DNA from: Multifurca ochricompacta
Lineage: Eukaryota; Basidiomycota; Agaricomycetes; Russulales; Russulaceae
Assembly (NCBI GenBank): GCA_022496185.1
Contig: WTXG01000120.1
Location: 50,201-114,200 of the forward strand
Direction: 5' to 3'
DNA length: 64,000 nucleotides
The number at the start of each line of letters is the position of its first letter. The first letter of the stretch is position 1. The notes below the pieces were generated by a model, which was given only the letters and a program-made list of their open reading frames with translations, did not search any database and was not told where the DNA came from. Below, piece by piece: positions 34,067-43,726 of the stretch. The position numbers and the translations under genes were made by a program.

Positions 34067-34856
34067 ATGCTCGTCGTCCATTATGCGGAGGAGGAACTGT
34101 GGACTTCTCCACCGAGGCAAATGAAGAACCGCCGCGCATTCCCGCCCCCGCTTTTACCCTCGGCTACTGCTCTCATCCTCATCCTTCCTCTCTTGATCAT
34201 CACCTTCATCAACCTGGTTTGCACCTATTACAACCTCATTCATTTGGGATCGCTGCTTCCAACCCCTCCTAAAGAATACAGTAAAAATCATCTCATTCAT
34301 TCATTTCATTTCATTCGTTACTCATACACCTTCCCCTTATAGCGTACCAGGGTAGCGATTACCCGCTCAACTTCCTCTACACCTTCCAATCGTCGGTTTA
34401 CAGCTCGACAGGGCTAACGACCACTTCTCCCTCTTCGATGACGAGGAATGGGGTACCCAATTCCCCGCTGACGGTTTCACCGATCTCGGACCATCTCAAC
34501 GACCATTCCACGTAGCGATGTTCCATCAGATGCACTGTCTGGATGTCATCCGTGTCGGATTCGTCACCAATCGTACGGGAGCAAGTCATCACATCACACA
34601 TTGTCTACGTTATCTCCGACAAACCATCCTTTGTAAAGCGGATACTACTTTAGAGGAGACTGTGTTCAAGAAGGTCGAGGACCACAACGAATGGCGTGCT
34701 GGTGCGAACGGTGTCGGGATGGTTCATCGGTGTCGGGATTGGACGGCGGTGTGGAAGTATATGAGGGAATTCCCGAGTAAGAATTCGATCCTCGATTCGG
34801 ATCCAACCGGCCGCTGGTTACATTCAGGTGATGAGAAGCTCACGGTCACACGATAA
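34067..34856 (+). CDS. UstYa-like (DUF3328) oxidase, one frameshift
   Basis: UstYa proteins are copper-binding oxidases or cyclases of fungal secondary metabolism. Exon 1 (34067-34280) carries a cytoplasmic tail and TM helix (LILILPLLIITFINLVCTYY). Donor GTAAAA, acceptor TATAG, exon 2 from 34343. Exon 2 shows YQGSDYPLNFLYTF, then GPSQRPFHVAMFHQMHCLDV and ASHHITHCLRYLRQTILCKA. H-Q-x-H-C-L and H-x-x-H-C-x-x-Y-L-R-Q are the two hallmark histidine motifs. The frame slips by one base near 34401-34405, before DRANDHFSLFDDEEWG, which fits a lost base in a short C run. The upstream half is duplicated at 32091. Convergent with the P450 gene. Confidence 0.8.
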
Positions 34857-35342
34857 AAAAAAAAGTAGGAAGTTTGGCTTGTTTTGTTTGTTTGTTTGTC
34901 AGTCTTTGTCGAGTGAGTTTTGTCTCCTGGCACTTTCACGGAAATGTCCGAGTGGACCACCCGAGGAGGAAGTCCATGAGAAGTCCGTCCAGGAGCAGGA
35001 GGATGCTATCCAGCCAGAGAGAGATATCCTTATCCTTGTGATACTCGTGCCTCTCATTCAATCACACACACCCACAATGCGCAAGTCATCCCTTCATGGC
35101 CAAGTTTTCTCAGGAGACGAGACGAGTGAGGCCTGGACCTTTTTTTATATATATAAGTAGTATCCCCGCACCCATAAACTGGGTCAATAAAAGATAACCA
35201 ACCGGGAAGGCGGGGGCGGAATACCGCCGACCGATATCGGAACGCTTTTTGACACAAACCGAAAAAGGGAAAAATAAACAAGAAAACCCCATTTGGGTAA
35301 AAAGTTTAAACCTTCCCTCCCACCGCTCCGCGTGAAGACACT
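34857..35342. other. Convergent intergenic region
   Basis: Lies between the 3' ends of the UstYa-like gene and the P450 gene. A-run at 34854-34864, CACACACC tract at 35064-35074. No gene is supported. Confidence 0.4.
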
Positions 35343-37985
35343 TTAATGCACAAAGTCTTCCTCCTCGCGCACCACCCGGATGTCCAACGGTACCTGTGAG
35401 GTCTTCCCATCGCCAAAGGGCGGTTGTACGACGGGCACTTGCAAACCGTTCATCTTCCAGTATATCTCTTTCTTATTATTACCTTGTTCATCATCCCTCA
35501 AAGATGGCAGAGAAAAATGCATGCTTGAAATGAGCGTCGTGATGATTTGTTCTGTGTGCGAACCAAACAAATTCAATTCTAGCCTAAGTAAGCTACGAAA
35601 AAAAAAAAAAAGTACGCACTGATCTCCATCTCCGCGAATTTGAAACCACTGTAAAGCCAAAAAAACCCAAGATTTGTTTGGTTAGCCCGTCAACCGCACT
35701 TGAAAAAGAAGAGATGTGGACAGTCCGTACATGCAAGCTCGACCACCTCCTAGGAACGTCATCCTGAAAAAAAAAAAGAGTTCAATAATCGGCCCGTGTG
35801 ACCAAGCAGCCAAAGTGACACCCGACAGAAGAAAAAAAGCATAGCTAACTGACATTGACGCATAAACTCCTGGATATTTAACGCCACCACGATTTCCAGG
35901 AGTAGCTCCCGCAGAGCCTTCCGCACCATCCCCAAACGTCCCATCAAGTTTTTGTTGTTCTCGATCTTGACTTAAACGAGCTGGGGAACCGCTCAACCAC
36001 CGTTCAGGCCGCCACTCTGAAGCATCCTCTCCCCAGACCGTTTGTTGTGATTCGCAGCAAGAATGGAGATGATCACTGTCGTGCCTTCCGGTACGACAAC
36101 CGAATTCATTTTCTCGCCTGTCGTCGCGGACAGAATCGGATATTGTAAAGGAAGAGTCGTAGTCTCCCGTGCCCTATTACAAGGTGGGGAAATGTCAAAG
36201 AAAAGAAAACGTAGAAAGAGAAGAAGCACCACACGTTCTACTGAGAAGCGATGTTGGTGGATATACTCGCAGCGTCTCACGAACTACAGCGTCGAGATAA
36301 GGCAGAGACATCAAGACATCATACGGAAGCTCGATATCATTCCAGCTCCCGTCCAATGGGATATGACGGGAGGCCGCGTAGTCCAGCTTGGCACGACGTA
36401 GCTCACTGCGAAGCCGGGCTTGTACTGTTCGTTTGGATGCCAGAATGTAGAGAGACGAGAAATGGCGATGGTGGACGTTCAAACCCTGCAAAAATGACGG
36501 TGCTACACTGACGTTAGAGCCCGCTACAACTTGTGCTAATGAAACAAAAAGACGGACTTCATCTGGCCGAGTAACTCAGCTTCTGTCAATCTCTCGGTAG
36601 AATCAGAAGATGCGTTTGCCTTGACTAAATGCACATAATCAATTTGAAGAAGTGACGAGGACGTGAAAGAAACGTACGCAAGATTGTATGATATCCTTCC
36701 CTTTCATCCGGTCACCGAGGTTACCCTCGTTTTTGATAGCTTCATTATCAATGACTTCGGTGGTGGGATTCTCCAGCTCGGCCTTCTTCTCGAAAAATAT
36801 CTTCCTGCTCGCCTCGTCCATAATTTCAACAATCCGGCGTAAATCGCGCAAGGGCTGTACTGGAGACCAATCCACCAACTTATTTCGCCAGTACACAGAG
36901 AGATTGCGGACAATTAAAGGTACGAAGGGACGGAGAAAAAGTAGTTTCAGCGTAGCTGGACTTATCCATCGGTAAGGAACGAAGGTGCAGAAGAAAACGA
37001 TAGTCAGAACTTACGCGAGATTCTTAACGGCTTCTGCGAAACTGTGGCTTCGAATGGGCTCAAGCGCGTTGAACGTGTAACCCAAGCCGGCTTGAGATAT
37101 GTACTCCAGAGTACCACGTGACATCCAAGGCAGGACGTCAATTCTTGTGAGCCTACCGAGAGAAGGGATAGGAATAGAAATGATTAAGTTACAGCTGTAT
37201 AAGGGGTCAACTCTGCTCACCGCCATCGGTCGGGAGTTGGGAAAGGAGTACGGAACGCATTTTGAAGGCAATGGGTTGAATGACCGGCAGCAGTTCCCGC
37301 ATGTTAGCAAGAGAGAAGACGGGATTGAGCATCTTTCGCTGCTTTTTGTGCTGTTCGCCTTCTCGCAAAACAATTTTCAGTCAGTGAAGATGACTGGGAT
37401 CTTATCGACGCACGCACCAAGGGTCGAAATGAGACCTTCTCCGAATATGAGCTTGTTTCCCCTGTAGCATATGGGTCAAACTCAGACGGTTTTTCCGAAG
37501 GATGTGAGGGCGTACATGATGAACATGTCGGTCTCTGTATATATGTGCTGTTCCTTCACGACAATGTAATGGAGAGCCAGTGGGTCTGTAACGTATAATT
37601 GTTCCTTCTAGAGAAGAACGTGTTCAAGAAGAGGGGAAAGTGAAGGGGGTTGGCGAGGGGAAGAATGACTTACACCCAACATGGCATGAATCTTCACTAC
37701 ACCACCATACTTCTGTGCAAGCTGTAGATTGTAGTCAAAACCATCCTGAAATATTCTATGATAGTTCCCTATACATGATTGATTTAGTGCCGAGTCCTTT
37801 TGTTGGTGTAGTGTGTGTGTGTGTGGTATACCTTTGAGCCAGTGTTCCTTGTTGGGTCCTGCTATGGACTTGAGAGGAGAGTGCGACGGCGGCCGGAGGA
37901 AGAGGAAGAAGAGGAAATGGGTGGTGAACTTCCAAAGAAGGAAAGAGAGAACGGTGGACGCCAAAATCACTACAAGTGCGGCCAT
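35343..37985 (-). CDS. Cytochrome P450 monooxygenase (fungal microsomal type), about 8-9 exons
   Basis: Starts MAALVVILASTVLSFLLWKF (ER anchor), followed by SPLKSIAGPNKEHWLKG and NYHRIFQDGFDYNLQLAQKY. Downstream exons show the I-helix region near 36480 (FAGFE then a frame slip then TS-type residues), the K-helix ExxR in VVRETLRVYPP, the PERF-type EWRPERWL, and the heme loop FLGGGRACIGFKFAEMEI, created by splicing at 35740/35659, with the invariant Cys. The C-terminus is PLDIRVVREEEDFVH. A one-base loss at about 36478-36480 breaks the frame in the I-helix and looks like a homopolymer error. It resembles basidiomycete CYP5150-like enzymes, a tentative match. Possible tailoring enzyme of the adjacent UstYa/peptide genes. 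Confidence 0.85.
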
Positions 37986-38761
37986 GAAGGGGGTTGAGCG
38001 TATTTTTGTTGTGTAGCTACCAAGCGTTTTTGGAGTGCTGGCTCTGCCGACCCCCTTGGAAGTAGGATTTCAGTCCTTATAATAGTTATCATTGCACGGT
38101 TAGAAGAAGTTGAGTTGTTCATCATCCATCATCAATCAGAGACAGAGAGATAGATTTCGGCGTATTATGTAATAAAAGATAATTATTAATTAATCAACAA
38201 AAATACTAGTAAATCCAGGGGATCCACCAAATTTCGAATCTAGATATTCGTGCCAGTAAGAGTCGAAAAAATTTCTGCGATCTGTAAACAGCAGTGTGAG
38301 TGCTCCGTCAAGTCTGGAATCTCATCTGCTGTGCTGTCACCCTCGTGGCTAGAGGAGAGGTGCGTGTATGCGTGCACATGGAAACATGAGAAACAAAACT
38401 GAAATCACTCACGCAATGTGCCATTTATGGTTTTTCATTTCATTTCACTCATTTGGGGGTAAATGGGGTAACAAATACAGAAATATAATTATAAATACTC
38501 ACAAATACTTGACCCACGTCCACGTGACATTCAAATGGGTCAGGGTTTCGGGGAGCAGGGAGAGATTTATATCACAAACGTATCAACGACAGTCCTTATA
38601 AAGTCGTACACGTGGGAGTATGAACAACGCTCTCCAACAATAAATGCCCGGCTTGTCACGATGGCCACCGAAATGGCACCGCCATGGTCTCCTCATAAGG
38701 CGCACAGCCACAAGCGCACCAGTCGCCGTTATCCCTTCTATTAGCGGTGAACAAACCCTCC
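37986..38761. other. Promoter side of the P450 gene, otherwise empty
   Basis: A TATA-like 'ttataagg' on the minus strand (about 38076-38083) lies about 90 bp before the P450 start. The rest is AT-rich without a supported gene. Confidence 0.4.
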
Positions 38762-39607
38762 ATGTCTCAGGATCACCCCGGTCTTCTGCCTTCCGACATC
38801 CGGACTCTCTTCGCAATTGCCTTGAGAGATTACGCAAACCAGACGGGAGATGATCTTTCCACGCATCCCACTCTTCAGTAAGATCAAGAACTGCCACGCG
38901 GTCGAGTCCATCTTAGCTGTACTTCGAGAGCAAGCAGATATCATTCCATAAATCCAGAAAGCGTGATCGGAGAGTGATGAATTTGGCTTGAGCCGACGAT
39001 CAATGGCGGTGAATGTGCTTTCTGAGACCCTCAGCGAAGCTGTTTCCCTCGTAAGCCTGACAAACATTTGATTCATTCAATCATCATCCTTGATTCCGTC
39101 TGGGGAATATTTCTGACACACAAGAGACTTTCAGGCGGCTCAGGACGCCAATGCGAGTTACGATGCCCTTGACGATCTTTTTGAAATCTATTGATCATTT
39201 CCTCAAGCGTCTCAAGATTTACTCCGAGATCCCATCTACTCCAGCAATAACAGAGATCGCCGCGAAGATATTGGTCGAACTACTTTCTGTCCTTGCTTTT
39301 GCTACAAAGCAGATCAAACAGGGTAGATTAAGTGAACACATCTTCAGCTATGAACTACTCTTGGTTTGAATCGGCCGCGATACGCAGAGGAGTTTGGAAA
39401 GAAGATATTTGGAGAGAAAGATATCGAGTCAATATTTGCAGAGATTGGACAGACTTACTCAAGTGAGGCTCGGATGACTATGGCGCAGACCCTGGAGATC
39501 ATCCACGGTCTTGTGAACAATATGAAAATAGTAATGGATGGTGTGCAGTGTTTGCTTTACTAGCTGTACATACTCCCATGAATGGGGTTTTTTTTTCGTT
39601 TAGATGG

Positions 39608-40424
39608 TGTAGGAATAGCGTGAGCTCTGAGCCCGAAACCATCCACTCCGGCCCACATTGCCTCTTCACGCCTTCAATCCACTCTCTCTCGAATGTCACC
39701 ACTTCTGGCTGGACCAGTTCGCTTTCTTCATTATAAGTTCTGCTAATAAAACATTCTGACGTTAATTCGACCTTAGTTTCTGACTGTCTCTGATACGATA
39801 TAAATGCGCGATCGATACATAGCACGAAACATTATCTTTAGACTGCTTGCGCTCCGGGCCGCCTTCCCGTTCATTCCTTTTCGTCCTAATTGCTTTCTTC
39901 ATCTCGCCTCTCAGGCTTTAACCTCTTTCTTCACAAATTCTACTTCATCACCGCTCTTCTCTTAGGTCTCTCCACAGGTATTTAAAGGTACATACTTGCT
40001 TGTAGTAGGATCACCGAGCAGAAGCGCAATCTACAGTCATTCTCTCTCTCTTTTTCTCCTTTTGAGTGCTAAGCAACCATCACGACGACGACAAGCCCAA
40101 GGTCAGCGGACCCAGCAGCAGCAAAGCCAGCAAGCCAGCAAAAGCCAGCAAACAGCCAAAGCCAGCAAGTCTTTGACGTATTCGACATATCGACGCATTT
40201 CGGCATATCAAGCATTTCGGCGCATCAGCACTTTCGACGACTTCAGCATCTTCTTCTCTTTCCCTCTTCTCGCGGAACCTTTCTCCGCAACGAACTCATA
40301 CGGTCTCGCGATCGTACAATGGGAATGCATCAACGGAAAATATTAGATAGGCACTTGGTGCGTCTTGGTCGTAATCTTCACTTCCAGTTAACGCATCCAA
40401 TTTAGTACTAGTGATTATGCAAGA
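39608..40424 (+). mobile_element. Insertion of about 0.8 kb in the NLR pseudogene, LTR-like
   Basis: Relative to the paralogue, sequence continuity breaks after 'tttcgtttagatgg' (39607) and resumes with 'aagaaatagcaagcgacatg' (40425). The insert begins TGTAGGAATAG, has a TATA-like 'gatacgatataaatg', and ends in a TCAGCATCTT-rich leader, which fits an LTR. I cannot define a clean CA end or target duplication, so the boundary is approximate. Confidence 0.4.
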
Positions 40425-40962
40425 AATAGCAAGCGACATGAACAGGTCGAAACGTTTGTTTCGCGACGGCTCCATCGCTGGCTGTGGAATCTGATATTGT
40501 ATGTCAGGTGAATAGTTACAGGAGGCAGTTCGAAAGTGGCTGTCTCCTCCTGATCCATCCAAAAACCATAACATCGCATGTAAATTTCTCCACAAAGGAA
40601 CGGCAACTGAACTTGGTTTATTCAAGGAGAAACTTACAAAGAATGGAAAATGGCAGGCTCTCTATTGTGAATCCGTGGAAAACGTAAGTCTCCCATCCTA
40701 CATGTCCGGTACTTATCATTAGAAATACGAGATGGGATGGAATGGAATATTTGTTTAACCCGAAGAAACGACACTTTCGTATCTGGGCTTGGCTTTATGA
40801 TATGGAAAGTCGTTAGTCACATACAATGATGACAAAACGTCCGTTGGTGCTCATGGCGATGCCATTGCATTATGAGGCAATATGCGGGGTCCATTGCGTT
40901 ATGTGTCACATCGAGGAGATCTGGAAGTTGGGCGATTTCTTATTGGGCACGGCGCTGATGTC

Positions 40963-41365
40963 TAATGAACGCAGCCTGAGGTTAGATAATTCAAACTACC
41001 TAGAATGGTAGTTATAATTCAGTTATGTTGGTCAGAACTGATAATATTAGTCTTTACCTAGAATGGTAGTTATAACTAGTATGCGTTAGGTACATAGGTA
41101 AAGATAAGATAACAAAATACTCACTTCAGTTGTGTTGGTCAGAACTGAAGTGAACTGTACAGTAAAAGCATCCTTTAAATACTGTAAATGAGTGTGCTTA
41201 TAGTAACCAAGATAAAGAAGGATTGTGTCTAATCAAGTAAGGTATCAAACTATTCACAGGAAGGTGAAATGCAGTCCGCGTGCTACTGCACAACACACAA
41301 CTCGCTTGTTAGTACCACACACTTAGCAATTGATCCGACCTGGCCATATTGCTCCATTTCCGACA
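40963..41365 (-). repeat. Solo LTR of the copia-2 family
   Basis: The reverse complement is the copia-2 LTR over its whole length (TGTCGGAAATGG ... TGCGTTCATTA), diverged at many sites. It is flanked by a 5-bp duplication ATGTC (40958-40962; 41366-41370), so it arose by LTR-LTR recombination. It interrupts an ankyrin repeat of the NLR pseudogene after GADV. It keeps the GTGAG donor, CTAAC and CTAG signals and the spliced A-B copy. Confidence 0.9.
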
Positions 41366-41467
41366 ATGTCAACGCTTGGGGTTGTAAGGGTTGGACTCCT
41401 TTGCACCATGCGGTGGATGGGAGACATCTAGAGGTAGTACAACTACTCCTTGATCATGGTGCTGAAC

Positions 41468-43106
41468 CTGTTACACCATCAAGGCGCAATATGCGCCATC
41501 AGTCTTTCCCTATTCTTCCCGATACCTACTCCGATCCGTTCGATCACCAGTATATGTCCTGGATGCACATTTTTGGCGTCCCGGACCGCTTGAAAGCCAT
41601 CCTGAGGGCGCACGCATTATACAAGTCAACCTTCTTAGATATAGATAAGATAAGAAGGAGTCCGGACCGTTCTGACCCAGTCCACGCAATGTGAAGTAGT
41701 CGCTGCCCTGCGCAGCAATGGACACTAATAGATACACGCGGCCACTGTTTGAGTAATACAAATTGATGATTTGATTATAGAGTAGTCTAAAGTAGTCTAG
41801 TATGTATTTTAGATAATGCCAGACCGGCGGAAAGGATCGCGCGTTGGTAAATAAGATGTGTCAGGGCACTCAGGAGAGTGGGCCACTAATAACTAATTAG
41901 ATTTACATCGCATGCTCGATTGGCTTTGGTATTTCATAGAATAGTACTAGGACATATTTAAAGACACAATGTAGCATGCTACAGACCCCATCTTGTCCTC
42001 TTGGGGCTGTAGATGCGCTTTATCGCTCTATCTTTGTATTTACTTAGGCCCAACTGATCTTGTCCTCTTGGGGCTGTAGGCTCTTAGCAATTGTTCAATA
42101 TAGGTCTATTCTTGCTGCATAAGCAAGGCAGAGTCCTCTGATTGCTTCAAGCCTTATGTGTGCATTAATCTTGGTGTTCTGGGCAGCTTCCGACTAGGAT
42201 TTTATCACAACTGAGTTTTACTATGATCTTTACATCTTATCTAATCAAACATAGCAAGCGCCGGATAGAAGCACCCGTTACAGTATATAGTAGCTAGATA
42301 TCAGACACCTCGAGTTATGAGCAAATGCCCACGTCCCCCAGCGAACGAGCATCATCCGAAGACGGTGCTGCACCCATTCCTACCTCTCCTTGCTCCCCGG
42401 CAGACGAACTATGGATCGGCCAACACCCGGGAGCAGACTACATCACCCGCGACATTGCACCCACAAACTGCTATGACATTCGAATCCCATCACGGCAGAA
42501 CCACCTACATCCCGCCCCTTACATCAAATACTCCTTCAGAGATCACCCCCTCATTCATGGCACCTGAGGACGAGGAAGACGAGAGTACACACAAGAACTT
42601 ACAGCAGCCCCATGGGTAGAATACCCCCACCCCTCACACATGGTTGTGGATGACTATTGTGCTCTGGAACCTGGGCCCCTAGCACACCATGTAAACAAGG
42701 CCCTGTAAGTTGTTGTGTGTACTCTCGTCTTCCTCATCCTCAGGCGCCATGAATGAGGGGGTGATCTCTGAAGGAGTATTTGATGTAAGGGGCAGGATGT
42801 AGGCAGTTCTGCTGTGATGGGATTTGAATGTCATAGCAGTTTGTGAGTGCGATGTCATAGGTGACGTAGTCTGCTCCCGGGTGTAGGCCAATCCATAGTT
42901 CATCTGCTGGGGAGCGAGGAAAGGTAGGAACGGGCGCAGCACAGTCTTCGGATGATGCTCGTTCGCTGGGGGATGCGGGCATTTGCTCATAACTCGAGGT
43001 GTCTGATATCTAGCTACTATATACTGGTGATCGAACGGATCGGAGTAGGTATCGGGAAAAATAGGGAAAGACTGATGGCGCATATTGCGCCTTGATGGTG
43101 TAACAG
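41468..43106. mobile_element. Large foldback (long inverted repeat) element, split by a solo LTR
   Basis: The left arm (41468-41554, continuing at 42288 to about 42605) is nearly the exact reverse complement of the right arm (about 42708-43106). Both ends read CTGTTACACCATCAAGGCGC and both arms include the ATCTAGCTACTATATAC block. Arms are about 400 bp and the loop is about 100 bp once the LTR is removed. The arms encode mirror-image open frames (SERASSEDGAAPIPT versus SERASSEDCAAPVPT), so similarity is high. No transposase and no clear target duplication were found. It starts where the NLR pseudogene ends. Confidence 0.8.
41555..42282 (+). repeat. Solo LTR of a fourth LTR family, 728 bp
   Basis: Begins TGTCCTGGATG and ends CCCGTTACA, flanked by GTATA (41550-41554; 42283-42287). 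It has TATA-like 'acatatttaaag' (about 41952) and a 22-bp direct repeat (tcttgtcctcttggggctgt+ag) at about 41993 and 42058. Part of it (41772-41862) is also found, reversed, inside the hAT at 12361-12460. Inserted in the left arm of the foldback element. Confidence 0.75.
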
Positions 43107-43726
43107 AGCCCCAGAGATAACTAAGATTTCGAAGGAGGGTGTATCGTGCTTGAACTGTTGCAAATGTACTGATAAAAGATATATGGATAAAGATATCCGA
43201 AACTAGACCATAAGTGCTCTAATTCAAGGCTTGTAATGAAAGAGAGGAGAGGCGATAGCTGGAGGTTTATGCTCAATGCCCGAGCCATCCTTACACTTTG
43301 TGTGTTATTATCTGATACTCTTGATCTTGATCTTTCAAGTACTCGGTCTTCCCGGGGCGGCTCACCATAGGCCTGTCAACTTCAACTTGCTTGCACACTT
43401 GCGCCAGGTCATGGATTTCTCAGGCCAACTGAAAAAGAGATTAGTTTTATTGTAATTGGGCTATCACAAAAACCAATTATTATTATTATTATTTAAAAAG
43501 GCTCCCCATTCAGTGGTTTACATTACAACACTGTGCGTCTATCTTCCTTTTCTAGTTTGACCTTGGTCAGCTGAGGCAACCTTTGGCGACTATCTCAGGA
43601 TCAGGAAAGGCAATGCACAAGGCACAAAGCTATCGATACACTCTCGGGGGAATCACGACCCCCGGTCGGTATAATTCCATCCATTAGCACGGGCCAACCA
43701 GTACACTCTACCGACCAGACCCCTAG
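43107..43726. other. Upstream region of the NLR gene
   Basis: No reading frame of note. An ATT microsatellite lies at 43478-43492. The stretch presumably holds the promoter of the gene starting at 43727. Confidence 0.4.

Larger units (their letters stand above)
31430..34250 (+). repeat. Ancient tandem duplication, two units of roughly 0.8-1 kb
   Basis: Unit A (about 31430-32250) and unit B (about 33230-34230) share, in the same order, 'gcgaaaattcttgattgatt', 'gtgcacaatg..aatgc.aaa', 'tttcccggcccggtt', 'gagtcaatgacatccttatc' and 'tcttcctcccagctt', and then the UstYa-like first exon (32091 versus 34067). The offset grows from about 1.80 to 1.98 kb, so indels have accumulated. Unit A kept only the first UstYa exon. 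Confidence 0.7.
38762..41467 (+). pseudogene. Decayed STAND/NLR gene copy (Goodbye domain ... ankyrin), with insertions
   Basis: Starts MSQDHPGLLPSDIRTLFAIA and RDYANQTGDDLSTHP, parallel to MSTRAHAAILPSNIETLFAN in the gene at 43727. Matching exons follow at 39140-39330 and 39400-39540, then the pre-NACHT linker (40480-40680, VRKWLSPPDPSKNHNIACK). It then jumps past the NACHT domain to RHFRIWAWLYDME and MPLHYEA (40730-40900), a fragment of an ankyrin repeat, and, after a solo LTR, one ankyrin repeat (KGWTPLHHAVDGRHLEVVQL, 41386-41450). Many stops and frame slips are present, and the NACHT core is deleted. It lies in the same orientation as the paralogue, a tandem duplicate. Confidence 0.8.

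Noticed and set aside
41993..42080. Direct repeat of 22 bp in the 728-bp solo LTR as a third intron-plus-spliced-copy case
   Set aside because: The segment after the first copy ends in AG, but the sequence after the AG does not reappear after the second copy, so no spliced A-B join can be shown.
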